From: Sphaerosporella brunnea
Lineage: Eukaryota; Ascomycota; Pezizomycetes; Pezizales; Pyronemataceae
Direction: 5' to 3'
DNA length: 64,000 nt
Assembly: GCA_008704415.1 (NCBI GenBank)
Contig: VXIS01000032.1
Span: forward strand, 124,001 to 188,000
The stretch's first letter is position 1; every line of letters begins with the position of its first letter. Positions 45,693 to 56,489 of this stretch are shown piece after piece. The notes below the pieces were generated by a model that searched no databases, was not told the origin of the DNA, and was given only the letters and a program-made list of their open reading frames with translations. A program made the position numbers and the translations under genes.

Positions 45693-48465
45693 ATGGCCCC
45701 CACCGTCACGCCGCCAAAATCGCCGCCGACAGTCACAGACGCAACGATTTCCTCAGTCGCTGAATCCTCTTCTAGGCACACACAACAACTGGCAAGGCAG
45801 CAATGCCCTCTTCCACCGCAATCGCCGCCGCGTCCTGGGTCGATGCTCCCGGAGCCGTCGATAATTACTACACCGCCGCCGCCATTGATACCTAGACAGT
45901 CTCAACACAGCGTTATCGCCAGATCGGTCGCGATGGCGCGCACTCTCTCGAATGGTCCTCCTCTAGATTCCCACAGTCCTGACCCGGAAATGTTGGCGCC
46001 GCCCGACGTGCTAAAAGCCATGGCGGCGCTTTCTGATACACCTTCTGCGACTGCGCCCAGTTCTCCAAGAATGTGAGTTTTGCCCGCGTTTAGTGACGTT
46101 GAGGGCCAGAATTAACGAAGTTAGACGAGCGACAACCATTGACGTTCCTGGGTTGACAAAGAGTAAGGTCTCGCCCGACGGGAGAATCGCGAGTAGGGAC
46201 CTTGGCTCGAAGCTGGTCAGTATTGGTATACCCCGCTGTTTCCCGGGGGTGTTTCTGATGAGGGTTTGCTAGGTGATCGTCATGGTGGGGCTACCTGCTC
46301 GAGGTAAGACTGCTTTGTGATCAAGTTGACTGGTTCGAACCCGCTGATTTTTACAGGCAAATCTTACGTCACCAAAAAATTGGCGAGATATCTAAATTGG
46401 TATTGCACCGAGTCGATCGTGGCCTTTGGGCGTTATAGGTAGTGCTGATACTGTTCGTTAGGCTCCAACACGATACCAAGATCTTCAATGTTGGAAACCG
46501 GCGACGTGTGGCTGCTGGCGCGCTAGACAGTCTACCAAGTAACAGCGAGGACGATCAGCCAACTGCAGGGTCACCGCTCAAGCACATCCCGGGAACCGGC
46601 TTGTTGTCTTTGCCGACGCTCGAAGCTCCCACTAACGGCTCACCCGCGAATCCTACCCACAAGCGCAGCTTGTCAACTAGCAGTAACATTGCTGGTGGTA
46701 TTGACCAGTCGGCCGAGTTTTTCGATCCGAATAATACCGCAGCAGCCGAGCTACGCGAAAAGGTTGCTTTAGAAACACTAGACGAGCTGCTGGAGTTCAT
46801 TTTGTACCAAGGCGGGTCTGTCGGGATTCTAGATGCGACAAACTCGACTCATGAGCGGCGAAAGGCCATACTGGATCGCATTAGACAGCGTGCTGGAAAC
46901 CAGATTGGTGTCGTCTTCCTGGAGAGTGAATGCCATGACTTGCAGTTGCTGGAGGCAAACATGCGGTTGAAGCTGCAAGGTCCCGACTATAAAGACTCTG
47001 ACCCGGTGCAGGCCTTAGCAGATTTCAAAAAAAGAGGTATGTGTGTCCGATAGTCGATGGGTGTCACGAGATACTGACTGCTGGATTTACAGTCAAAATG
47101 TACGAACGGAGCTATGTTTCACTAGGAGAATATGAGGAGAAACTCGGCATGCAATATATCAAGGTGCGTTGTTTTTTATTTTGAACATCCTTGACCGTAT
47201 GCAGGCTTTCATATCCATTCATCCGGGAATGCTGGTTTCAATCTATTGATTGGGCAGTAAACAATCCTATGCTGCAGAAAGCCTGAAAGGTATATAAGGC
47301 TAGATACATGTATCTATCCAGCGAGTGCGTGTACCGACGTTCAGACTTGTTTTGATTGCAAAACATAGTGCATTTTTAAGGCTTTCTGCAAAGAAAAATG
47401 GGAGAATGCAGATTGGGATGATGTCGCATAATGGGAATTTTACACTGACCTGGTGTGGCAGATGATTGACGTAGGTCGCAAAGTTGTCACTCATCAGATT
47501 CGGGGCTTCCTCGCTGCGCAGACTGTCTATTTTCTGCTGAATTTCCATCTTTCCCCTCGCCAGATCTGGATTACTAGACACGGCGAGTCATTGGACAACG
47601 TGGCTGGAAAGATTGGCGGTGATGCGTCCCTGAGTACGGAGGGAAAGCATTACGCAAAAGCGTTGGCAGGCTTCATAGCATTCCAGAAAAAGAGCTTCCA
47701 CGAACGCCAGCTGAAGAAGCATGGCGCCTCTCACATGCCGCCACATGCAGGTGACACAACTCCTCCGAACCCCCAGTATTCGAATGCCTCATATCAGGAC
47801 GAAGAAGGCCGTCCTCTCGAGAAAAATTTCTGCGTCTGGACTTCGATGCTCAAGCGCAGCATTGAGACGGCCCAGCATTTCGACGAAGAGGAGTACGATG
47901 TCAAGCAAATGCGTATGCTGAATGAGTTGAACGCTGGGGTCGCCGAGGGCATGACTTACGAGGAGATACGTAGCAAGTGGCCAGAAGAGTACGCGCTCCG
48001 CAAGAAGGACAAGCTCCGATACCGCTACCCGGGTGCCGGTGGAGAGAGCTATCTGGACGTCGTCAACCGCTTGAGAGCTGTCATTGTAGAGGTCGAGCGC
48101 ATGCAAGACCACGTCCTGCTCGTGGCTCATCGCGTTGTTGCCAGAGGTTCGTGCATTCTATTTCTCGCCGCAACTCGAGTAGACGACGCTGATGGGATTT
48201 TTTTTTTTTAGTCCTCCTAGCATACTTCTTGGGATTGAACAGAGACGATGTTGCCTCTCTCGATGTTCCCTTGGGTACTTTGTACATGCTGGAACCGGCG
48301 AGTTTTCCAAAACTTAAGAGAAGTTGTCGCTGACGGATTACATAGAAACCCTACGGAGTTGATTTCAAAGTCTACAAGTACAACGAAAAAACGGAGTGGT
48401 TCGATTACCAGGAGAACTTCAGGCTCAAGAACGACAAACAGAAGGATATTGAGATTTCAAGATAG
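45693..48465 (+). CDS. 6-phosphofructo-2-kinase / fructose-2,6-bisphosphatase
   Basis: Nine exons (45693-46072, 46125-46215, 46273-46303, 46357-46399, 46462-47036, 47093-47163, 47462-48146, 48212-48297 and 48346-48465) give 693 aa. The kinase domain has the P-loop GLPARGKS (163-170), QHDTKIFNVG and GGSVGILDATNST. The phosphatase domain has ITRHGES (His about 437) and a second His in LLVAHRVVAR. Both active sites look intact. In yeast Pfk26 the phosphatase His is replaced, so this protein could be truly bifunctional and set the level of fructose-2,6-bisphosphate, the activator of glycolysis. The first 125 residues are disordered and Pro/Ser-rich. A Ser-rich insert of about 60 residues follows the FNVG motif. 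The last intron uses a GC donor (CCG|GCGAGT). Intron 6 is 298 bp. Confidence 0.92.
47164..47461 (+). other. Overlong intron of the PFK-2 gene with an inverted repeat
   Basis: Other introns of this gene are 52-69 bp, but this one is 298 bp. Inside it, tgcagaaagcct (47273-47284) and its exact reverse complement (47379-47390) form 12-bp arms 94 bp apart, as a small insertion might leave. Confidence 0.6.
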
Positions 48466-48490
48466 ACGCCGGGAAGGAACAGGAGAATAG

Positions 48491-48523
<33 letters not shown>

Positions 48524-49927
48524 AGGTCTTGGGTTTCTGGAAAGGCGTTTCATGGGTTGATTTTTTTCTCTTTTACAACATACTCGTCGCACCTGTTTTG
48601 ATATCGTAAGTTCTTCAAGCAAGCCTGCTTATCCTATCTTACTATCTCGCAAAATTGATGCTTTAATTGGTTTTCACAACAGGAGCTACTCGATCCTGGG
48701 TCATAGAATTAGAATACAAGCTATTCACTCCTGAATTTGAGCCAGTCTGCCTGTGCCCGAGCGTCAACCCCACTCCAGGTGGGATTAAGCGTAGCCGCTG
48801 AAGCGCGGTATCTAGTTATGTAAACAAACTCGTATATCTAGGTAGGTATGTGACCCATCTGTGACGACATGCCTTGCGTTCCCTTCCATCTACTTTAAGT
48901 TTTCTCAAGTTCGTTGTTAAGGCGATAAGATGCTTACTCACTTCACTGGCTTGCAAATTTCCCGCTGGCCCGGCCTTTTGTTTGTATGTACAGGACTCTC
49001 TCTCCTGACCGTATCCCGTGACAACGCATGCGTTGTTGGAGATCCTGGTGGAGTGCCTAGCTATTTCAGAGCGGCTCGCACTCTACCGGGAGGGGAAAAA
49101 AAAAGTCTCAACTCAAAACATCATCACGCAAAGTGTCTCTCTCATGACCGCCGCCACGGGTAGTTAGTTATATGTATGTACCAGCAGCAGCAGAATATGA
49201 ACAATCCGCCGGTGGCCATCCAACGCTTGATGTTGTACGTGTGGATGTCGTACATCTCAATCGATTTGCGAGGCATATCAGTGAACCCCGAATGAAGTCG
49301 CAAGTGCACATTGCAGCAGTTAGAGCCCGTCGTGATGGGCCGTGTTGGAAGGGACGGATTCACTTCTGAGGTGGCGGTAGTTATTGATGAGGGTGACGAT
49401 CAGTATCATGAAATACCAAAACCTTGTAGTTTCATAACACATTGCCCCCCTCCCCCTCGTGGGTTGCCGGGCTCATTTCAAAAACACCTGTGTCCGATTT
49501 AGGGATGAAATACACGTGATTTGTATGGAACAGACATAATCCGTATTTAGTTGTTGCTTCACCATGAATCACTCCGCAATGCTCTCGGTAGTCGCATTGT
49601 GGGTTTTGAGAACAGTTTGCCACTCGCTGAAACCGGGGAAATATTTACAAGTATTTCTCAACGGTATGTATCCTGTATTTTCGAAACGAATCCCGTGGCC
49701 GCCTCAAATACCTCGCCGGTGTATTGAATATCGTGGATGACCCTGAAAATTTTCTAGACCGGTAGATTAAAACACAACTCGCTTTTGGCGGGCATTGTAG
49801 ACCTTTGCTCAAATTTTCTGTCGTTGATTATGACAATTCATTTACGTAAATTGAATTATGGGGCGAAGATACTAGAAATAAGGTCAATTTTGTGAAGACA
49901 CCAGTAGATAGAGATGATCCGGCCATT
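48466..49927. other. Convergent spacer between PFK-2 and RNase H1 genes
   Basis: A T run of 29 (48493-48521) lies about 30 bp after the PFK-2 stop. The rest has short ORFs without domains. No gene is supported. Confidence 0.5.
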
Positions 49928-51667
49928 CTACGGCTCGCCCTCGACTGCGCGCATGGCGCCCTGCACAGCCAACCTATCCGCCATGGAATTGCCATCATTT
50001 TGACCGGTGTGACCCTTGACCCACTCAAATCTGGTGGCGCTGCCGTACTTTCCGCGCTCCCTAATGCTAGCCAATATCTGCTCCACGAGATCCTTATTCT
50101 CGACTGTCTTGCCAAGGCTCGTGCGCCAACCATTGCGTTGCCAGGCCACATGCCATTCCGTCACGCACTTGATCGAGTACTGCGAGTCCGTGTATATTTG
50201 CACGTCTCGATGCTTGGGCGCCACATCCAGCGCCCGCAGAATCGCCGTCAACTCGGCACGCTGGTTGGTTTGGCGGGGGCCGACCAGGGGTTCCGAGATA
50301 TTTCTTTAAGGCGGAAAAGTGGGCGTTAGATACATAGGAGTGAAAGAGAGGGGGGTGGAGTACCGAGCATCTCTCTCGCCAAACCACACGCCGACGCCAG
50401 CTTTGGCACCAGACTGGCCGTTGGATAGTGCGCTGCCGTCGGTGTAGATCTTCAGAACTGGGCTTCTCTGAGAACCTTTCTGCAACGTCCTCTCGGCGAA
50501 TGCTGGTGCCTCGTTGATTTCTCGCTCCAACAAGTTCCCCTCGGCGACAGTACCTGCGATTGTAGAAATTGTGGGTTTCCGCTTCTTGCTTGCAGAGGGG
50601 GTATCAACAGGGTCCAGCACGACTGACGCAGACCTGGAAGAGAGCAGTTCAAGCAAGTCTGAGTCCGACAATTCCGCCTCGGTGGACAGCGGCGGTGGCG
50701 GCGGCGGTGCCGATACTGTTGGCTGCTGCCGTCGCGGAGGGGCAGCTTCAATTTCCTTGGCTACTGTTGCCCCACACCTCACAAACGTCTCAGCCTCCTC
50801 GCGGGTCGGAAACCATCTATCAGCACCACCGCCACCGTCAACCTTTCCATCTTGTCTAGGTGCAGCAGTAGCGGATGGTAATGCCATACTTCACCTTCGG
50901 CTTTGCCACTCCTTTGACCTGCGCCTCTGCCGATGCCCAGTCCGTATAGACACCCGGAATCCTTCCGCTTCTAACACCGTAAAATTTGGCCGTGTATGAG
51001 CTCGAAGCAGGATCCAAAGACGGGTCCTTCCCCGTGACAAACATCTGGGCATCTTCCGATGTGGAGAACGACTTGACTATAAAGGATATCAGCAAATAAT
51101 TTGGGTCGATGACCAGGGTGTTGGCGATTCCGCGACCGGCCCCGTTGAAACAGTGATATCTCACTCCGCAAGTGGGCTCGGCCCAAAATCGAAAGCACTC
51201 TGGCCCACTCAGACATCAAAAGGGGAAAATATACATTTTGCTCCCTTGAACCCCCGAATCTGATTTAAGCAATCCGTCCAATTGGTATACACCCCCGGCC
51301 GATGACCCGCCTGGACGGCGTAAAACTTGGGCTCAGGCATGCGTTTCCGCTTCGTGCCCGCCGGAGCAGAGGTCAAGGTTGCGGTTCCGGAGATTGACGA
51401 AGCCACGTTTGCGATGGCGTCGATGATGCACCAACGTATTTTCAAGAAATCGTCGGTTCCAAACTGACCTATATTTTGGCTTTGCGGTTTTGGCGCGACT
51501 GCAACAAAGCGACTGTTAGGGTAAAACTTAAAAAGCGGGGATTGTGGTGTCGATTGGATTCCGGTGAAAATGCAGCGGTGGTGGTATATTCTCAAGGGAG
51601 AGTCAACAACGGGCCACTCTAAGCGCCGAAATGAGTGAAGCAACGAAAACGAAGGGGTGAAGCCCAT
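49928..51667 (-). CDS. rnh1: Ribonuclease H1 with two hybrid-binding domains
   Basis: Four exons on the minus strand (51235-51667, 50890-51076, 50364-50816 and 49928-50303) give 482 aa. Two N-terminal hybrid-binding (viroplasmin-like) domains are seen: FYAVQAGHRPGVYTNW...GFKGAK joined by splicing to FKSFSTSEDAQMFV, and FYGVRSGRIPGVYTDW...KPKVK joined to WFPTREEAETFV. The catalytic domain has the D-E-D-D set in IYTDGSA, QRAEL, IYTDSQYS and MADRLA, and the mobile His in VKGHTGQNDGN. The enzyme cuts RNA in RNA-DNA hybrids. The start at 51667 gives an N-terminal extension (MGFTPSFSLLHSFRRLEWPV) that could target mitochondria. A start at 51340 (MPEPKFYAV) or an unseen upstream exon is possible. 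Confidence 0.9.
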
Positions 51668-52239
51668 GTGCACGCCATGATAAGTTGTAGAGGGAGTGGT
51701 CGGGCGGTGTAGCCCCGGGGGGGGGGTTGGCAAACTCACAGGTAAAATCCTAACTAGCAGATTTTCTGATCCAGTTCGAAGAGCCGCGTGTGTAATGACG
51801 TAGAGGACGCAGGTGCGGTGTTCAACCAAAGTCACGCACTCTTCGCGGTAGAATAGCGATAGCAACTTGAGAAGTGTATTTGAATCAGCTTTTCGATCTC
51901 CGAGAATGGTGTCGATATTGAAGTTTGGCAGAGTTGGAGGCGGGATTGGTTCAACAACACACTGAAGTATTCAAAAGATGGAACAACACGGACGTGGAGG
52001 GTCTCAAACCAATATATGTCGATATAAGCTAATGTCGGTTTTTTTCTTTTTTCTTTTTTTCTTTCTTGTATGAGTTGTGAGATCTGTGGGTTGGAGTGGA
52101 GGGAACAGAGGCCAAAATTATGCGTGGTGAGCAACAATTACGGGAGGACGGACGTCGACGCGGAGTAGGAAAAGGAGGATATAAGAGTTCCCGACAACTA
52201 ACGCCCCTCCTTAACAAGGCAAGGCCCAGAACATAAAGA

Positions 52240-52640
52240 GTGAGGTGAGGGGGTGGGTGAAGAGGGGGGGGGGGGTGGTTAACGTTAGGATGGTGGGTGA
52301 GGCTGTAGAGTATGTAGAGGAAGGAAGGAAGGAGGGGGTGGGGGTTTCCCAACAGCCAGCTAGAGCGAGCTCTTCAGCACTCATGCCCCCCTCTTCTTTC
52401 ATGATCATCTACCATTTCCGCCTCTCAACCTCGTTCCTCGCTATCTCTTACTCAAAACCAACCATCACCACATGGTTGGAAGAGACGACGGAGATGTGCC
52501 CATGATGGTGATGAGCGTAAAAACATTGGAGAAGAGGGGCGGGGGTCATGGAGGGGCGGGGGGTGTCATGGAGGAGGGGGGGGGGGGGGTGTCATGGAGG
52601 GGGGAGGGGGGGGGCATGGAGGGGGGTGGGAAGGGAGGGG
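52240..52640 (+). repeat. G-run-rich tract, imperfect tgtcatgga/G-run repeat
   Basis: The plus strand has many runs of 4-13 G. In 52545-52625 the motif tgtcatgga followed by a G run recurs several times. Such sequence can form G-quadruplex structures. It may also be prone to assembly error in homopolymers. Confidence 0.75.
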
Positions 52641-53437
52641 GACGACAGGCGTCGCGCAGCTCAGTTGCCATCCACAAGGGGGAGCAACAACAAGCAACAA
52701 ACAGCGATTGGGAGGTGGACAGGCAGCAAAGCAAGATCACCAGATGTTGAGCGCAACAAAAACGAACAGATGGCTCTTATGCATTCGGATTCTTCTATCA
52801 TGACGAAACCGAGACCGATGGAATTGTTTGTTTTGAGCATGTATTCTACCTGGCCTGGGATGTGTGTGAGTGAGCCTTCTGGCGGCGCACCTCTTCACAA
52901 ACCCCCCGCTCCCCCCCCCAAAAACCGCAAACCCACAAATCGCCCTCCGCACTCCAGATTCAGGGATGTTAGGTCCCACTCATACTTGACGATCGAAACG
53001 CTTGCTATGGATCGGCGTGATGCCAGTTGTGGGGATTTGAGAGAGAAAAAAAAAATATATATGTCTCTGCTGGGCAATTCCACTACCAACACTGAGAGGA
53101 AAGAAAAGGAAAAGAAGGGGCGGGTGGGGGTTGATATGAAGCACGCGTTGGTCTGGGTTACACTGGAGACCTGGAGCGAGTGATTGTTACGTGCTTCAAC
53201 AAACTGCATCAACGCTGGCTTTTCTCTCAAGCTCGATCATCTAAAGAGTTTGATGGAATCACCCTGAGGAACCCACCCGTCTGGAACTCCGAATCCCCAT
53301 TGCTCGTAAACGTTGCCCATGGTTTATTGCAGGATTGCTCTATTACAATGGCCATTATTAAAAGGGCAATATTGTCGATAAATAAGTACCTTATGTAGAG
53401 CCGTATCTAGACATTCACTGGTCAATAGGTATGCTAA

Positions 53438-53606
53438 GTCCTCGTTTGGATGAGGGTTCGTTCCGGTGTCGGTATCAGTTCCCCAATTCCAACACACCGA
53501 CGCAGTATTTTCAACTTGAACTTATCATACCGATGTATCCTATTTTCAGGGCTGAACTTGGGAAAACCGCCGTTGCGCCCTGATACCGAGCCATCCAAAC
53601 GGGCCC
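53438..53606. mobile_element. 169-bp PIF/Harbinger-like MITE with TAA duplication
   Basis: The left terminus GTCCTCGTTTGGATG and the reverse complement of the right, GGGCCCGTTTGGATG, agree at 13 of 15 positions. An inner block TCGGTATCAG is also repeated in inverted orientation. TAA stands immediately outside both ends (53435-53437 and 53607-53609). A GGGCCCGTTTGG-type end and a three-base TAA duplication are typical of PIF/Harbinger elements. There is no coding capacity. Confidence 0.75.
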
Positions 53607-54938
53607 TAAACAGACTTTCCATAGTGCCTTTCCAAAAGAAAACAATCATTGCTCCACGGCTTTGCTGGAATGTATAACAGGCAAGTTTAAGTCCTCAACT
53701 ACATATGCTGGCTCTCCCGCAGAGTATTCGGCAAGCTCCAGTGTAATAGGATCAGGATGATAGCTTTGCAGCCGGTATGATCTCCAACATTTTCCTCCGA
53801 TATCTTTACTCAGTTGTATCCCAAACAGAAGTAATGGTGTTGCATCAGCTTGTTGTCACGGTCTTCGCCGAAGTGTCCAGAAACGCGGAAGCAGTCTGTC
53901 AATTGCCGACCACAGCCCCCGGGCTTGTGACTGAAGCTGCTGTGCTAGCCATTTGACTGGCCGCGCTGAGAAGCTTCAGCCACCGGCTTTCTGATGGAGT
54001 GGTCCAGTGAAACTTGAAGGCCTCGATTCCGACGCCTCCCAGCCATGCGAGTTGTTCGTCTACTGAGCGGAAGGGGTGACGACCACGGTTCAAACGACGA
54101 AGTCATTCGGAATAAAGGTAGGAATCAAAGGGGCCTCAGCCCATCAGTCTAAACTATTAATGGTCTATCTTGATCATCTTGAGCTCGAGAGAATATGTGA
54201 TCTGCAGCTTCTGTCAATCCTCTCAACTGTCCTTGTCGCCCATAAGATGTACGGATTTATCAAAACCAGCCTGGTTTTATAGTAGGCGAAACGTTCCAGT
54301 TGGAAACTGGGCGCCAAAGGGACAGAAAATCCCCGCCCCCCCCCTTTCCGGACGGTTGACAAGAGTTAGAGTACTTTTACATCTATCACAATATATGATA
54401 GGATATTCCACAACGTCAACAGGCGGCAACTGGTAGGGAATGATAGGCCGCCGCCCATACAACCACCAGAAAGAAATCGTGCGACTTCCACGCACTCCAG
54501 ACCAGGATAGAAACGAGAGACCCTCACGGGCCCCGCCTTGAACTGCCCGCGATCGCTGCGACTCATTGCACTCACTGGTGACTGGGAGGACAAATTTCCA
54601 CAAAACACATCCTACATATGTATTCCAATCCCCAATCTTCTCCAACTCACTGAAAATATACTCTGAAGCTTGACAACGAACAGAAAAGAAAATATCCCGG
54701 ACTCCGGGCCTTGATGCTGATTATCATCCATAGAATCAAACAAAAAAATAATAAAAATACACTAACCAAAATAAAAACGCCTGGTTCGCCCAGATTGATG
54801 AATAGCACCTCCGATCATCCATTAAAAAGTAGAGTCGAGGTAAAAAGCCAAACAAGAAAAAGAAAGGGTTATCCAAAATCGACGTCCGACCCAAGATGAC
54901 CCCTCATATCAGGTCAGGTCCTGAGCAGGGCCTATCTT

Positions 54939-56489
54939 TTAAGCATCAACTGTCCCTATCCTGAGTGCAGGTACTTGCACAATTCCTTCCAACTTTTCGG
55001 TGATGTGTCGTGACGTGGAAACATTACCACACTCGTCGTTGCACACCTTCTCTGCCAGTCTCAAAACGCCTTGTTGCCTGCGTCTCAATTCATTGGCATG
55101 GCTCCTCCCTTCACCAATGTTTCCTTGCGGTTGGATTTGTAGAGCGAAAAGCTGCTCTTGGTTTCCTTCACCCAGCGCTCTGATACGCTCCGCCCTGTCG
55201 TGCAAGCTCCGACGGCGGCTGTTGGGGGAAGTTGAACGATTCCCCGAATGATCTCCCTCAAGGCCGCCGCCGGCCAATGATGGGCGCAAGAACGAGGCGC
55301 TGATTGTAGCGGGGGGCACAGCCCCTGCCTCCAGGCGAGATTGCCGCCATTGCCCGTTATGCATGGGGACTTCCGAACGGCGTCGCTGGGTCTGAATAGA
55401 AGGCGGTTCCTGGTAATTCTCACCGCCTTCTTCCTCCACGATGATCTGCGAAGCTACGTTTCCTCGAAAACCCCGCCCTCTTTGGTCCTTCCAACCACGT
55501 CGAGACGCATTATCACCGCTCATTCCCGACCAGCTGTTCCGTCCTGCTGTGCCGCCGCTAGTGCTTGATCCGCCGTAATAATCCACCTTGCTGTCCTTCT
55601 GGCTCAATTTCTGCGTAGACGTCTTGGGATACAGATAGAAGCCAGAACCAGCCGGATCAGCTCCTAAAATAGACCGATGCTCGATTCTCTCTTGTTGCGA
55701 ATAAGATGTGGGCTTCTCGAGATCAGCGCGCCCTTTCTCCCGCCTCCTTGAGGATTTTGTCCGCGAATCACTCGATGAAGGGCCTGAAAGAGATGCCGAA
55801 GACGGTGTCCTCGGCATTGAAGAAACCGCGCCGCAATCGAGCGGCCGCAATATATCAGGACTGGACTGATATCCTCGAGCCAACAAACGGCCTAAGGAGT
55901 TTCGGCGTTTGGGCTGGAAACTGTTGCGCCGCTCGTGGAGGATGGGCGAGGGTGGTGGTGAGGGAAGTATGTACGGACTATGAGCCGGCAGAGACTTAGA
56001 CGACAAAGGAGACGGCCGCTGGTGGTCCGGCACAGCCCTCGGGAGCGGTTTCGGAATGGGCAAGCTGCCGGGCGAAACACCACTGAGATCAGGGCTTGAC
56101 ATCGAATCTGCTGGTTTCATGAGAACCGAAGGTACAGAATTCGATGGAGTAGTAACAGCAGTCGATGCGCCTGATTCAAACTCTAGAGACGACGTTGAAG
56201 ATGAAGAGGATGGCAAGGTGTTGGAAACCGGCACTGACAGAGATATGGTTGAAGCTGCCGGATCTTCATACGATGATAGCATGTTTTCCGAAGCCCGATC
56301 CTTTTGTCGAGCAGGAGACGACGAGCGGCGGCCGTTTTCGGGATTACTGCGCTGGGAATGTTTGGTGCTCTTGAAGATTGAAAAGAGAGATTTGAAGCTC
56401 CCCTTCTTGTTCATTGGGTCGGCCGGTGCTAAGTTCCTGGCTCCATTTTTCCCAGCACCTGCAATGTATTCGGTGGAGGATTGGTGCAT
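54939..56489 (-). CDS. Ser/Arg-rich disordered protein, unknown
   Basis: One frame of 516 codons starts MHQSSTEYIAGAGKNGARNL and ends RIGTVDA. Composition is dominated by Ser, Pro, Arg and Gly, with many possible phosphorylation sites of the RRxS type (RRRNS, RRNS, RRRS). A second in-frame Met, in PADPMNKKGSFKSLFSIFKS, could be the true start, since the KKGSFKSLFSIFK segment is basic-amphipathic and could bind membranes. The C-terminal 60 residues, from about 455, are more ordered (ELRRRQQGVLRLAEKVCNDE). No domain is recognised. The uninterrupted open frame supports a real gene in spite of the low complexity. Confidence 0.65.
   Translation of the reverse strand: MHQSSTEYIAGAGKNGARNLAPADPMNKKGSFKSLFSIFKSTKHSQRSNPENGRRSSSPARQKDRASENMLSSYEDPAASTISLSVPVSNTLPSSSSSTSSLEFESGASTAVTTPSNSVPSVLMKPADSMSSPDLSGVSPGSLPIPKPLPRAVPDHQRPSPLSSKSLPAHSPYILPSPPPSPILHERRNSFQPKRRNSLGRLLARGYQSSPDILRPLDCGAVSSMPRTPSSASLSGPSSSDSRTKSSRRREKGRADLEKPTSYSQQERIEHRSILGADPAGSGFYLYPKTSTQKLSQKDSKVDYYGGSSTSGGTAGRNSWSGMSGDNASRRGWKDQRGRGFRGNVASQIIVEEEGGENYQEPPSIQTQRRRSEVPMHNGQWRQSRLEAGAVPPATISASFLRPSLAGGGLEGDHSGNRSTSPNSRRRSLHDRAERIRALGEGNQEQLFALQIQPQGNIGEGRSHANELRRRQQGVLRLAEKVCNDECGNVSTSRHITEKLEGIVQVPALRIGTVDA

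Larger units (their letters stand above)
51668..54938. other. Gene-poor region, G-rich tract and a TAA-flanked MITE
   Basis: No gene is supported over 3.3 kb. Notable contents are the strand-asymmetric G-rich block at about 52240-52640 and the inverted-repeat element at 53438-53606. Open frames here overlap low-complexity sequence or lack domains. Confidence 0.5.

Noticed and set aside
46330..46345. ggttcgaaccc resembling a tRNA T-arm/B box
   Set aside because: It lies in a PFK-2 intron and no matching acceptor stem, anticodon arm or A box can be placed around it.
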